A stretch of DNA of 64,000 bases from Deltaproteobacteria bacterium (GCA_029262415.1 JAJCZL010000034.1:96671-160670); one strand, 5' to 3'; shown: positions 44,265 through 53,196, counted from the stretch's first letter. A program made the numbers and translations. The notes: generated from the letters alone by a model not told the origin.

Positions 44265-46977
44265 TCTGCCGTGTATCGGACGCCGGGAGTTTCTACGCTG
44301 GTCGGGCGGCGTCGTGGCCGCTGCCGGCGCGTTCTCCGCTTACCCCGGCGAATTCGTCCATGCCGACGACCTGCCAAAGACCGCCGCCGCCGGTGGGAGA
44401 CGGACACTCTTGGCCGCCTGCCCTTACTGTGGAGTAGGTTGCGGCACACTGATCACCGCCGAGGGGGACCGCATAACCGGCATTGTCCCGGATAAACTCC
44501 ACCCTACGAATAAAGGCGTCCAATGCATCAAGGGGCTCAATGCCCACGAGCCCATCTACAAAGATCGCTTGACGCACATTCTGGTCCGCAAGGACATGTC
44601 GGACCCGCTTACCGGTCACGTCTCTGCGACTAAGGGCAGTTTTGACGACGATGTGTTTCACAAGATGCCGTATGCGGAAGCCGAGGAACTGGTCGCCGAG
44701 AAGATCGCAGCCGTCACTAAGAAGTTCGGCGGCAACTCAGTCGGGCTGAGCGGTTCGGGGCAGCTGACGATGGAGACGCAGTGGATCGAGAACCTACTGC
44801 TGAAAGGGATCATCGGCTCCAATTCGATCGAAGCGAACGCGCGGATGTGCATGACTTCTGCGGTCACCGGTTACTTCAAATCGTACGGATCCGATGCGCC
44901 TCCGACCAGCTACGAAGATCTGGAAGACGCCGACATGATCACCTTTTGGGGGCACAACGCGCGTGAAGCACATCCTGTGCTTTTCTGGCGGGTTGCAGAC
45001 CACAAGCAACAAGCCGACATCCCCACTGTGGTGTCGGATCCGCGTCGCACCGGTACCGTGCAAGGCCTGGAGAACATCAATCCACGCAATTCCTATCATG
45101 TGCCTACCCTCAACGGTGATATCTCCTACTTAAACGCGATTGCGTACGTCATCCTCACCGAACATCCCGAGGCGGTGATGCCCGAGAAGTGGCTCGACGA
45201 GAACACCGGGGGGTGGCGCGAGTACGTCGAAGGCGTAAAAGCGCGATATTCGCCGCAACAGGTCGTCGATCGTGTGCGTCCGATCGATCGCGGTCGAGTG
45301 ACCGTAGAGCTGATCAAGAAGGTGGCGGCCGAGTGGGCGGCAGCGTCGATCAAAGGTAGGGAGCGCGGCCGCGGCGGAGTGCTTACGTACTGGGGGATCG
45401 GCTACAACCAGATGCTGCACGGCCAGCACAACACGATTTCGATTATCAACCTGCACCTCTTGACCGGCAACATCGGCCGGGCGGGGTGCGGAACCCATTC
45501 GCAGACCGGGCAGCCCAACGCGATGAGCGAGCGCTTGATGGGCGGACTGACCGGACGCCTGCCGTTCAATCAGCCGATGTCGAATGCCGAGTGGCGCGAC
45601 TGGATCGCCGATCGCTGGCGCGTTCCGCGCGAGCGCCTGGAGCAGACCTCGTTGCTGAAGAACCCCATGGCGATCGGAATGATGGAGCGTGCCATCGAGG
45701 GTGATCTCAAGGCGATGTTCTGGATGTACACCACGCACATCCATCTGCCCGACGTCGAGACCCTGGTGCGGCCCGCACTGACCAAGATGTTCTGCGTAGT
45801 GCAGGAGATCTACCGCCACGCGCCGAATCTATTGTACGGCGACGTGATCTTTCCGGCGATTACTTGGGGCGAATGGACGGGTGGTACCTACATCCAGTCC
45901 GAACGTAGGGTGTACGTGTGCGACGGTGTATCGGTCGGCCGCGACGAAAACGGCAACGTTTTGACCGAGGCGCTGCCCGACATGGACCTGGCCATCGACA
46001 AGTGCAAGTCGATAGCTACCAAGCTCGGACTCGATGCCGCGGCGATCATTCCTTACAAAAAGAAGCTCGAGAACGCCTACGGACAGAAGTTCTACGATCC
46101 CGAAGAAGTGTTCGAGGACATCGTCAAGGCCTCGAAGGGATCGGACGCCGATCTGACCGGCATGCTCGAAGTGCGCGAGCGCGACGGCATCGGCTTGTAC
46201 GAACAGCTACGCAAGGCGCGCGGCATTCAGTGGCCGGCTCCGAACTACGATACCGCCAGTACAGGCGGAACACCGCGCCGTTACATGCACCAAGAAGGAT
46301 GGAAGGATTCGCCCTATTCGAACTTCCGCCATCCCGACGGCAAGGCGAGATTCTTTCTCTGCGAACAGGACTACGGCAAGAACGGCGCGAATTTGAAGGC
46401 CGTTGCTGCCGCGTTCACCAAGTACGGTGCGAAGAAGGGCGAGGGGCCGTGGCTCTATAAGAACCAAGACCTGTTGATAAAGGCGCGTGATCTTGGGCTT
46501 GTCCCCGAGTTTCCCGATCTCGAGTTCTACGACGACCCGTCCAAGCATCTCGATGACGCTAAGAAGGAGGACAAGTATCCTTTCTGGCTGGGGCTCGGGA
46601 TCGTCTATGAGCATTTCCACACGGCCAAGACGATTCGCAGCGCAACGACGATGCGACTGGTTCCTGAGCAGTACGTGGAGGTCAGCGAGAACGACGCGAA
46701 GAGATGGAAGCTAAAGGACGGGGAACGCGTTCGCGTGGTAACTCGGCGTTCAAGCTATGAGGCACGGGTATCGGTCGGTACCAGTTCGATCGTCCGCCCC
46801 GCGCGCAGCGAGGTACCCGACGGTTACTTGTTCAGCCCGTGGAACCTGTCGGTCGCCGACAGTGCCGACCCGAAGAAGAACCGCTGGCTCGTTAACGCCG
46901 TCTCCCATCGCGCTTGGGATCCCGTCTCGGGACAGGCCGACTACAAAAAGCTGGCCGCGCGCATCGAGAGAGCCTGA
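44251..46977 (+). CDS. NapA-like periplasmic molybdopterin oxidoreductase (nitrate reductase family)
   Basis: A 908-residue Tat-exported bis-MGD enzyme. The Tat motif is GRREFLRWSGG. The [4Fe-4S] site is C57, C60, C64 and C92 (CPYCGVGC ... QCIKG, with the electron-relay lysine K94). The molybdenum ligand is C200 in NARMCMTSAV, as in NapA and assimilatory nitrate reductases. Further NapA-style segments are TFWGHNAREAHPVLFWRV, TGNIGRAGCGTHSQTGQPN and the C-terminal DPVSGQADYKKLAARIE. GGAGGG precedes the ATG. Periplasmic nitrate reduction is the best guess; no NapB, NapC or NapD is encoded nearby, so the electron route must differ from classical Nap. Confidence 0.85.
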   Translation: MKKVDLPCIGRREFLRWSGGVVAAAGAFSAYPGEFVHADDLPKTAAAGGRRTLLAACPYCGVGCGTLITAEGDRITGIVPDKLHPTNKGVQCIKGLNAHEPIYKDRLTHILVRKDMSDPLTGHVSATKGSFDDDVFHKMPYAEAEELVAEKIAAVTKKFGGNSVGLSGSGQLTMETQWIENLLLKGIIGSNSIEANARMCMTSAVTGYFKSYGSDAPPTSYEDLEDADMITFWGHNAREAHPVLFWRVADHKQQADIPTVVSDPRRTGTVQGLENINPRNSYHVPTLNGDISYLNAIAYVILTEHPEAVMPEKWLDENTGGWREYVEGVKARYSPQQVVDRVRPIDRGRVTVELIKKVAAEWAAASIKGRERGRGGVLTYWGIGYNQMLHGQHNTISIINLHLLTGNIGRAGCGTHSQTGQPNAMSERLMGGLTGRLPFNQPMSNAEWRDWIADRWRVPRERLEQTSLLKNPMAIGMMERAIEGDLKAMFWMYTTHIHLPDVETLVRPALTKMFCVVQEIYRHAPNLLYGDVIFPAITWGEWTGGTYIQSERRVYVCDGVSVGRDENGNVLTEALPDMDLAIDKCKSIATKLGLDAAAIIPYKKKLENAYGQKFYDPEEVFEDIVKASKGSDADLTGMLEVRERDGIGLYEQLRKARGIQWPAPNYDTASTGGTPRRYMHQEGWKDSPYSNFRHPDGKARFFLCEQDYGKNGANLKAVAAAFTKYGAKKGEGPWLYKNQDLLIKARDLGLVPEFPDLEFYDDPSKHLDDAKKEDKYPFWLGLGIVYEHFHTAKTIRSATTMRLVPEQYVEVSENDAKRWKLKDGERVRVVTRRSSYEARVSVGTSSIVRPARSEVPDGYLFSPWNLSVADSADPKKNRWLVNAVSHRAWDPVSGQADYKKLAARIERA

Positions 46978-46994
46978 GGAACGCCGGCGAGTTC

Positions 46995-47657
46995 ATGGAG
47001 TCGAAACTCACCCGCCGCCGGTTTCTCACCCGTTTGGGAACCGGGGCGTTCACGGTCACCGGTCTGGCGGGCACCGGCTTGCTTGCCGGCCTCGGTAGCG
47101 CCGGTGAAGCTGCGGCCTGTGTCAGGCCGCCGGGCGCTCTGCTCGAAGATGACTTTCTCGCTACGTGTATTCGCTGCGGCCGTTGTACCGACGCGTGTCC
47201 GAACCGTTGCATAACGCCGTTTACAAAAGAGGCCGGCAGCGAGCTCGCGTTGACGCCGGGAGCTCGGCAGTTCGGTACGCCGGTGATCTTTCCGCGCCGA
47301 AAGGCCTGCATGCTCTGCAACGGCGAGCCGGGCGACAAGCTGCTGTGCACGGACGCGTGTCCCACCGGTGCACTGATTCCGACGCTCAAGACTCCCGAGG
47401 CTATTCAAGAGGGCGTCCACATGGGCACCGCGGTCGTCGATACGACCATCTGCTACTCGTTCAACGGCGCATCGTGCGGGGCGTGCGTGCGTGCCTGCCC
47501 ATTCGAAGGTGAGGCTTTGAGTGCGGGGCTCTGGGAGAGACCCATCGTCGATCCGAGCGCGTGCGTCGGCTGTGGCTTGTGCGAGCGCAGTTGCGTGCAC
47601 TACCCGCAGGCGATCCGGATTGTGCCGCGCCCGCGCGATTGGAGCGTGGCGTCGTGA
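46995..47657 (+). CDS. NapG-like Tat-exported ferredoxin (four [4Fe-4S])
   Basis: A 220-residue periplasmic iron-sulfur protein. Tat signal TRRRFLTRLGTG with a hydrophobic core, then four cluster motifs: CIRCGRCTDACP, CMLCNGEPGDKLLCTDACP, CGACVRACPFEG and CVGCGLCERSC. NapG passes electrons from NapH or quinol towards nitrate reductase. It follows the NapA-like gene by 17 bases and overlaps the second NapG-like gene (GTGA). Confidence 0.88.
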   Translation: MESKLTRRRFLTRLGTGAFTVTGLAGTGLLAGLGSAGEAAACVRPPGALLEDDFLATCIRCGRCTDACPNRCITPFTKEAGSELALTPGARQFGTPVIFPRRKACMLCNGEPGDKLLCTDACPTGALIPTLKTPEAIQEGVHMGTAVVDTTICYSFNGASCGACVRACPFEGEALSAGLWERPIVDPSACVGCGLCERSCVHYPQAIRIVPRPRDWSVAS

Positions 47658-48292
47658 AAGAACTGACGCGGCGCGAGTTCTTGCGATCTCTAGTCGGTGG
47701 GACCACGCGCGCCGGGTTCGGAACCGGCCTGGTATACGGCGCTCTCGAGCTACGTGAGGGCAGAACCGCGCCGGCGGGCGCACGCGGCGATCTGGGTATC
47801 GTGCGACCGCCCGGCGCTCAGATAGAAGTCGATTTTCTCTCGAGTTGTATCCGCTGCACCGAGTGCGCCGATGCATGTCCGGCGCAATGCATTCGCTATT
47901 TTGGGCCGGAAGCCGGGGCGCTGCACGCTACCCCGTATCTGCAGACCGACCAGCGCGCCTGCACGTCGTGTCTGGATTGCGGCCACGCCTGCCCGACCGA
48001 GGCGCTTGCGGTTCTCGAACGCAAAGAAGACATCGCGATGGGGACGGCCGTCGTCGATGAGCGCCTGTGCGTCTCGCACAACGGCAGCGGTGTTTGCGGT
48101 GCTTGCCATACCGCGTGTCCGTTGCGCAACCGTGCGATCGTTCAAGACTATCGCAACGCCCCAACCGTGAATCCGGAGCACTGCACCGGTTGCGGACTGT
48201 GCGAAGAGTTTTGCATTGTGAAGGATCGGCGCGCGATTCGCGTCGTCAGCGGCCGTTTGTTGCTTGGACCCTCTGACGAGGCGCGATCGTGA
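47654..48292 (+). CDS. Second NapG-like Tat-exported ferredoxin
   Basis: A 212-residue paralogue of the preceding protein: Tat motif TRREFLRSLVGG, then CIRCTECADACP, CTSCLDCGHACP, CGACHTACPLRN and CTGCGLCEEFC. The GTG start overlaps the previous stop and a GGAG lies about ten bases upstream. Two successive napG-like genes are unusual; one may serve the NapH-like protein that follows and the other the second Fe-S membrane protein at 49967. That pairing is inference. Confidence 0.86.
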   Translation: MKELTRREFLRSLVGGTTRAGFGTGLVYGALELREGRTAPAGARGDLGIVRPPGAQIEVDFLSSCIRCTECADACPAQCIRYFGPEAGALHATPYLQTDQRACTSCLDCGHACPTEALAVLERKEDIAMGTAVVDERLCVSHNGSGVCGACHTACPLRNRAIVQDYRNAPTVNPEHCTGCGLCEEFCIVKDRRAIRVVSGRLLLGPSDEARS

Positions 48293-49356
48293 GGCTTCCT
48301 CAGGTTCGCCGCCTCCAAGTCGTGCGCCATTGTGTGCAACTGACCGTGCTTCTTTCGCTGTTTCTGATTCCGACCATCGCCCGCTACCAGAACTACGTAT
48401 CGGCGCGCGAGGCCGACCGCGTGATTGAAAAATGGCAAGGTACGCTCGCCGGCGGTGTCATTGCGTCGGTCGATTCCGTGTTTCGGGCGCTCCCCGGAGG
48501 CGAGACCGAACGCGCCGGGTCGATGCAGCGTAATCGCCAACGCATCGGCAGATACACCCACCAGGTACGCGGCAGTGTCTGGTCGGCCGACATCGGTCCG
48601 GTCTCGCTGACCGACCCCTTGGCGGCTGCCGAAAGCGTGGTCGGGAGCCGTCACTTCCCCTGGGTGCTCGCGGTCGGGCTGGTGATCCCGGTTCTCGTCA
48701 CAATGCTGCTGGGTCGTGTGTTCTGCTCGTGGGTATGCCCGGCGGGACTGCTCTTTGAGATCACAGACGCTCTGCGTGGTGTACTGCGTTTCCTCGAAAT
48801 CAATCCGCGCAATCTTCGCATGGCACGCGGCACCAAGTACGGCATGCTCGCGGCCGGACTGCTGCTCACGTTCGTCGTGGCGGCGCCGGTGTTGGGCTAC
48901 ATCTATCCGCCCGCAGTCTTGAGCCGAGAGATCCACGATTTTGTCTTTGCTACCTTCGACCGCGCCGAACACGGCCGCTTCGGTTTCTGGGTCGGCGGCA
49001 TGAGTTGGATGGCCGTAGTCATGTTGACCATCGTCGCCATTGAGCTCTTTGTCTCGCGGCGCTGGTGGTGCCGCTACGTGTGTCCCGGCGGCGGCCTCTA
49101 CAGCCTTCTCGGCGCAGCCAGACCGGTTCGCGTCAAGCTGCGCCATGAGAGCTGTACCGATTGCGCGCTGTGTGTCGCTGCGTGTCCGATCGGCCTCAAT
49201 CCGATGAAAAACCAGATGGGGATCGAGTGTGACAACTGCGGCGCGTGCATCTCGTCGTGCAACGATGCCGCGCTCGGTTACGGTTTGGGTGTGCACCAGT
49301 CTGCGTCCATAGATAGCGACGGCACTGACGAAACGCTTGCAGAGGATGCAGCATGA
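48289..49356 (+). CDS. NapH-like membrane iron-sulfur protein
   Basis: A 355-residue membrane protein of the NapH/MauN type. Membrane helices flank the two signature motifs CSWVCPAGLLFE and CRYVCPGGGLYSLLG on the cytoplasmic side, and two [4Fe-4S] sites follow at the C-terminus (CTDCALCVAACPIGL; CDNCGACISSCN). NapH is thought to oxidise quinol and feed NapG. The N-terminal 120 residues hold a periplasmic loop (RVIEKWQGTLAGGVIASVDSV region) longer than usual. GTG start overlapping the preceding stop. Confidence 0.87.
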   Translation: MRLPQVRRLQVVRHCVQLTVLLSLFLIPTIARYQNYVSAREADRVIEKWQGTLAGGVIASVDSVFRALPGGETERAGSMQRNRQRIGRYTHQVRGSVWSADIGPVSLTDPLAAAESVVGSRHFPWVLAVGLVIPVLVTMLLGRVFCSWVCPAGLLFEITDALRGVLRFLEINPRNLRMARGTKYGMLAAGLLLTFVVAAPVLGYIYPPAVLSREIHDFVFATFDRAEHGRFGFWVGGMSWMAVVMLTIVAIELFVSRRWWCRYVCPGGGLYSLLGAARPVRVKLRHESCTDCALCVAACPIGLNPMKNQMGIECDNCGACISSCNDAALGYGLGVHQSASIDSDGTDETLAEDAA

Positions 49357-49970
49357 AACCGACGATCGCGGCCGCGCTTTTCTTCGCGTTGCTGGTCGTG
49401 GCTCCGGTCGGTTCCGTGCACGCGCATCACATCCTCGGAATCCCACACTATTCCTACGACGAGGACTATCCGCAGACGCCGGTGCTGACCTACCGCGTCG
49501 AAGCCGGTGACTACGACGTCAAGATGACCGGATATCCGGGAAAGATCTCGCCCGGGCAGCGCTGCAGCATTCATCTGTACATCCACCGTAAAAGTACCGG
49601 CGAGCTGCTCGACACGCCGGTAACCATGACCGTCAGCCGCGACCGCATGTTCCTTGCCGATCCGGTTGTGTACGGACCCATGGTCGGCCGCTTGGACGAG
49701 CGGATTTACAAGTTTCACCCTCGCTTCGAAGAAGAGTCCGACTACCTTGTACGCGTCGAGTTCGAGGCCGACGGCGCGCCGTGGACTATCGATCTGCCGA
49801 TGGTGGTTGGTGAGCCGGGATCGCCGGCCATGGTAGTAGGCATTGTGCTTGCCGCACTGGCGGGGTTTCTCGTGGTGATTCGAGCCGTTCGCATCAAGCG
49901 TGGCCGCCGGGCGACGGGTGGAAGCCGCGGCCGCGCATCGCGTCGCGTTGTCGGCGAGGCGCGTCCGTGA
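49353..49970 (+). CDS. Periplasmic His-rich domain protein with C-terminal membrane anchor
   Basis: A 205-residue protein of unknown function. Signal peptide (FFALLVVAPVGSVHA), then HAHHILGIPHYSYDEDYPQ at the mature N-terminus, a beta-rich domain resembling YtkA/FixH-type folds (VKMTGYPGKISPGQRCSIHLYIH), one membrane helix (about 163-183) and a basic tail. The histidines right after the cleavage site could bind copper or haem. It overlaps both neighbours by four bases, so it is probably an obligate part of the nap-like operon. Confidence 0.7.
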   Translation: MKPTIAAALFFALLVVAPVGSVHAHHILGIPHYSYDEDYPQTPVLTYRVEAGDYDVKMTGYPGKISPGQRCSIHLYIHRKSTGELLDTPVTMTVSRDRMFLADPVVYGPMVGRLDERIYKFHPRFEEESDYLVRVEFEADGAPWTIDLPMVVGEPGSPAMVVGIVLAALAGFLVVIRAVRIKRGRRATGGSRGRASRRVVGEARP

Positions 49971-51658
49971 GCAGACGCGCGTCGTTGTCACTGTCGCTGC
50001 CTTACGTTCTCGCAGCGGCCGTGCTCGGATTGATCGCGTTCGACGCCTTGCTTGCGTGGTTCGGGCCGCCGGCCGCAAACTCGCGGCAGGCCGCCGTGAC
50101 GTGTCACGACGCAATGGCATCAGGGGCGACGACCGGAATCGGCATCGCCGGTTTGCCGACGCCGTTGTACTACTCGAGTATCGCCGTTGTTCTCCTCGTA
50201 TCGTTTGCGTTGATAGAACGGCGCGCAAAGACCGCCGGCTCGGCGCGTGATGCAGGCCCTCGCGTTGATCTGCTCGCGTATGCGCCGTTGCGCGCTCTGA
50301 TCACGCACCCGATGTCGCGCTTTGCCGCACAGGCGGTGGTGGTCGCGTTGTTCGTCTTGATAATCGCCGCAGGTCTGTTTGGTAACCAGCTTCCGACCAA
50401 GAACATCGCGCCGCTGCTGACCTGGACGATCTGGTGGTGCGGCCTGGTGGCGTTGATCTTATACGCCGGCAAGACCTGGTGTTACGTTTGTCCGTGGGAC
50501 GCGATTGCAGGCTGGGCCGAGAGCCTGCGTTTGTGGGGCCCCGCGCGAACCTCGCTCAGCCTCGGCCTGGCTTGGCCGCGAATTTTTCGCAACATCTGGC
50601 CGGCAACGTTCTTCTTCGTCGCGCTCACGTGGGTCGAACTGGGCTTCGGCGTGACCATGCGTCCGCGCGCAACCGCCTATCTCGCGCTGATCATGTTGGC
50701 GATGGCGTTCGCGTCGGCATTCGTCTTCGATCGTAAGTCGTTTTGTCGCTACGGCTGTCTGGTCGGCCGTGTCAGCGGCCTGTACGCGTTGTTCTCCCCG
50801 GTAGAGATTCGCGCCGCCGACCGCGAAGTTTGCCGCGCATGTGCTACAAAGTCTTGTTACCGGGGTAACGACCAGGGTGACCCTTGTCCGACATTCCAGT
50901 TTCCGGCGGTGATGGAGCAAAACACCTACTGCATTTCGTGCATGGAGTGTGTGAAGTCGTGCGAAGAGGAAAACGTCACGTTACGGATGCGTCCCTGGGG
51001 CGAGGATTTGCTCTCGTTCGATCGCCCGCGTGCCGACGAAGCCTATCTCGCGCTGATCATGCTCTCGCTCACGGGTTTCCACGGGCTGACCATGACTGCG
51101 GCGTGGGGTTCGCTGGTCGATCGCGCGCGTGCGGCGTTCAGCTTGAGCGAAGCCGCTGCGTTTTCGATGGGTATGGTTGCGGTCATGGTCGGGCCGGTGC
51201 TGCTGTATGCCGGCGTGGTGTGGGTCTCGCGGCTGGCGGGCGGAGACCGCAGCAGGCCCTACCGCGAACATTTCATCCGTTACGCCTACGCGCTGTTGCC
51301 TATCGCTCTTTTCTACCATCTCGCCCACAACAGTGAGCATCTGCTCATGGAGGGGCAACGCATAGTCGCCCTCGCTTCTGATCCGTTCGGATTCGAATGG
51401 GACTTGTTCGGAACCGCGAGCTGGGATCTCGGCCCGATGGTCAGCGTTACCACGCTGTGGGTGCTGCAGGTGCTGCTCGTGCTGGTCGGGCACGTTTACA
51501 GCCTGTGGATCGCTCGCGACGTGGCCGGACGGCTCCATCCCGGCGCCGCGGCCGCGCGCGCGAGCCAGTTACCGCTGTTGGTATCGATGATCGCGTTCAG
51601 CGTGATGAGCCTGTGGCTGCTCAAACAGCCGATGGCGATGCGGATGAGCTGGATGTGA
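49967..51658 (+). CDS. NapH/NosR-like polytopic iron-sulfur membrane protein
   Basis: A 563-residue membrane protein. N-terminal helices are followed by CYVCPWDAIAGW and CRYGCLVGRVSGLYALF (NapH/NosR/CcoG-type motifs). A ferredoxin-like region follows with many cysteines (VCRACATKSCYRGNDQGDPCPTF; CISCMECVKSC), then about six more helices up to the C-terminus, including a histidine-rich one (FYHLAHNSEHLL). It may be the quinone-facing partner of one NapG-like protein. GTG start in a GTGA overlap. The last 208 codons are duplicated, with damage, at 53256-53798. Confidence 0.83.
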   Translation: MSRRASLSLSLPYVLAAAVLGLIAFDALLAWFGPPAANSRQAAVTCHDAMASGATTGIGIAGLPTPLYYSSIAVVLLVSFALIERRAKTAGSARDAGPRVDLLAYAPLRALITHPMSRFAAQAVVVALFVLIIAAGLFGNQLPTKNIAPLLTWTIWWCGLVALILYAGKTWCYVCPWDAIAGWAESLRLWGPARTSLSLGLAWPRIFRNIWPATFFFVALTWVELGFGVTMRPRATAYLALIMLAMAFASAFVFDRKSFCRYGCLVGRVSGLYALFSPVEIRAADREVCRACATKSCYRGNDQGDPCPTFQFPAVMEQNTYCISCMECVKSCEEENVTLRMRPWGEDLLSFDRPRADEAYLALIMLSLTGFHGLTMTAAWGSLVDRARAAFSLSEAAAFSMGMVAVMVGPVLLYAGVVWVSRLAGGDRSRPYREHFIRYAYALLPIALFYHLAHNSEHLLMEGQRIVALASDPFGFEWDLFGTASWDLGPMVSVTTLWVLQVLLVLVGHVYSLWIARDVAGRLHPGAAAARASQLPLLVSMIAFSVMSLWLLKQPMAMRMSWM

Positions 51659-51678
51659 GCCGGAGGGACATATGAAGG
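51037..51678 (+). repeat. Source copy of a segmental duplication (partner at 53256-53818)
   Basis: This 642-base segment covers the C-terminal third of the NapH/NosR-like gene, its stop codon, the GGAGGG ribosome site and the first bases (ATGAAGG) of the next gene. A near-identical copy lies 2.2 kb downstream. Differences are scattered, mostly at third codon positions, plus one deletion of about 80 bases in the partner. Confidence 0.9.
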
Positions 51679-52475
51679 AACTGGGCAACATCGGGCTTGC
51701 GGACGTCACCGCGGCCTACAACAGTGCAGAAGGCGATCTGTGGGAGCTCATCATGGGCCAGCAGATCCACATCGGAGGCCTCAAGGCTTCACTCGATCTC
51801 GTCGCGCGCGCGGGCATCGTGGCGGGCACGAAGGGCATCGATCTCGGTTGCTGCAACGGCGCGGGGATGCGCGCGCTCGTCAGGTTCAGCAACGTCGCGT
51901 CCATGGTCGGCGTGGACGCGACAGATGGTGTGGTGGAGCGCGGTCGGCGACGTACCGCGGAGGAGGGTCTCGCAGACCGAATTCGCTTCGTGCTCGCCGA
52001 TGTTTGCGACAGCGGACTGCCGGTCGGCGGTGCGGATTTTGTTTGGGGCGAGGATGCGTGGTGCTACGTCACCGACAAACCAGGACTGATTCGTGAGGCG
52101 TCACGTTTGCTGCGTCCCGGCGGGACGGTGGCGTACACGGATTGGGTCGAAGGTCCAGCGGGGCTTTCGTCGACGGAGGCAGATCGTTTTCTCGGCTTCA
52201 TGAAGTTCCCGACTCTGGAGAGCATTCCAGGCTACGCGAGCTGCCTCGAGCGCAGCGGCTGCCGCGTCGATGTCGCTGAAGACACTGGCCGGTTTCCCTC
52301 CTATATGGACCTCTACATGGACATGCTCGAGATGCAGCTCACGTACGACGCGCTACGCATCCTCGGCTTTGACATGGCGATGATGGAGGCGATGGCCGGC
52401 GAGATGACCTTCCTGCGCGAACTGGCGCACGCGGGAAAAGTCGTGCAGGGGCGTTTCATCGCGCGCAAGAAGTAG
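51672..52475 (+). CDS. SAM-dependent methyltransferase (class I)
   Basis: A 267-residue Rossmann-fold methyltransferase: motif I GIDLGCCNGAGMRALVRF, acidic VGVDATD, post-I VLADVCDSGLP and motif IV FVWGEDAWCYVTDK, similar in style to sarcosine/dimethylglycine or small-molecule N-methyltransferases. It begins 13 bases after the NapH/NosR-like stop with GGAGGG just upstream, a ribosome site shared with the duplicated segment. Its C-terminal 60 residues are methionine-rich (YMDLYMDMLEMQLTYD). The SMR pump gene follows by six bases, so the two probably work together. Substrate unknown. Confidence 0.85.
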   Translation: MKELGNIGLADVTAAYNSAEGDLWELIMGQQIHIGGLKASLDLVARAGIVAGTKGIDLGCCNGAGMRALVRFSNVASMVGVDATDGVVERGRRRTAEEGLADRIRFVLADVCDSGLPVGGADFVWGEDAWCYVTDKPGLIREASRLLRPGGTVAYTDWVEGPAGLSSTEADRFLGFMKFPTLESIPGYASCLERSGCRVDVAEDTGRFPSYMDLYMDMLEMQLTYDALRILGFDMAMMEAMAGEMTFLRELAHAGKVVQGRFIARKK

Positions 52476-52481
52476 GCGCCG

Positions 52482-52802
52482 ATGCTGACGAGCTGGGTGT
52501 TTCTCATCGCCGCGATCTTGCTGGAGGTCTGCGGCACGACTTCGATGAAGCTCTCCGACGGCTTTGCGAAGATGGTGCCGTCGGCGCTGATCTTCGTGTT
52601 CTACGCGCTCAGTATGGTCTGCTTGACGCTTGCCGTGAAGCGGATCGACATCAGCATTGCCTACGCGGTGTGGTCGGGCCTCGGCACGGCAGTCGTCGCC
52701 GTCATCGGAGCCGCGTGGTTCGGCGAGCCGCTCGGCACCATCAAGGTCGGTGCTCTTGTGCTGATCGTGATTGGTGTGGCGGGGGTGAATCTCGGCCGCT
52801 GA
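52482..52802 (+). CDS. SMR family small multidrug efflux protein (EmrE/SugE-like)
   Basis: A 106-residue, four-helix proton antiporter. The essential membrane glutamate is in TM1 (IAAILLEVCGTTSMKLSDGF) and the family pattern IDISIAYAVWSGLGTAVVAVIGAAWFGEPL is intact. It probably exports a cationic compound, perhaps a methylated amine or metalloid made by the adjacent methyltransferase; that link is inference from operon structure. Confidence 0.92.
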   Translation: MLTSWVFLIAAILLEVCGTTSMKLSDGFAKMVPSALIFVFYALSMVCLTLAVKRIDISIAYAVWSGLGTAVVAVIGAAWFGEPLGTIKVGALVLIVIGVAGVNLGR

Positions 52803-52833
52803 AAGCGCGGGAAGTCCCGCCACGCTAAGCCCT

Positions 52834-53196
52834 CTACCCGGCGTGCCTGCTTTGAAACCAGCGAGGTCCGGTTACCAATCTATATGTCCCATATAACGCG
52901 ACTGGTATCGTGAACAGTCCCACCATAGGGAAGAATAAGCCCGGTATGGCGAACACGCTGATAAAGAATATCGTACCACCCTTGCCAAGTGCTCCTTGAT
53001 TTTCAGTATACAAGAAGCCCTGTACCGCCCTGCAGCTCGGACAAACAGTTGCGTCTTCGCTTATGAGTGTAGCGCAAAAAGGACACGGTTCTGCATTCGG
53101 ATTGATTCCCCTCGGAACAGGAGCGCCGCATTTGGGACACGACACAGCGGAGTCCGAGATTTCGTTGCTACAATCCTTACATTCGATTAACGCCAT
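52834..53196 (-). CDS. Double zinc-ribbon membrane protein
   Basis: A 120-residue protein with two zinc ribbons (CKDCSNEISDSAVSCPKCG; CPFCATLISEDATVCPSC) and two closely spaced hydrophobic segments near the C-terminus (GGTIFFISVFAIPGLFFPMVGLFTIPVALYG). The ATG at 53196 has GGGGGTG upstream. It is the only leftward gene in this part of the island and is close in style, not in domain order, to the zinc-ribbon/PspC proteins at 9.2 and 10.7 kb. Function unknown. Confidence 0.75.
   Translation of the reverse strand: MALIECKDCSNEISDSAVSCPKCGAPVPRGINPNAEPCPFCATLISEDATVCPSCRAVQGFLYTENQGALGKGGTIFFISVFAIPGLFFPMVGLFTIPVALYGTYRLVTGPRWFQSRHAG

Noticed and set aside
50981..51538. Leftward 185-codon frame opposite the NapH/NosR-like gene, with a similar frame opposite the duplicate
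   Set aside because: The similarity of the two antisense frames comes from the DNA duplication itself, not from a conserved gene.
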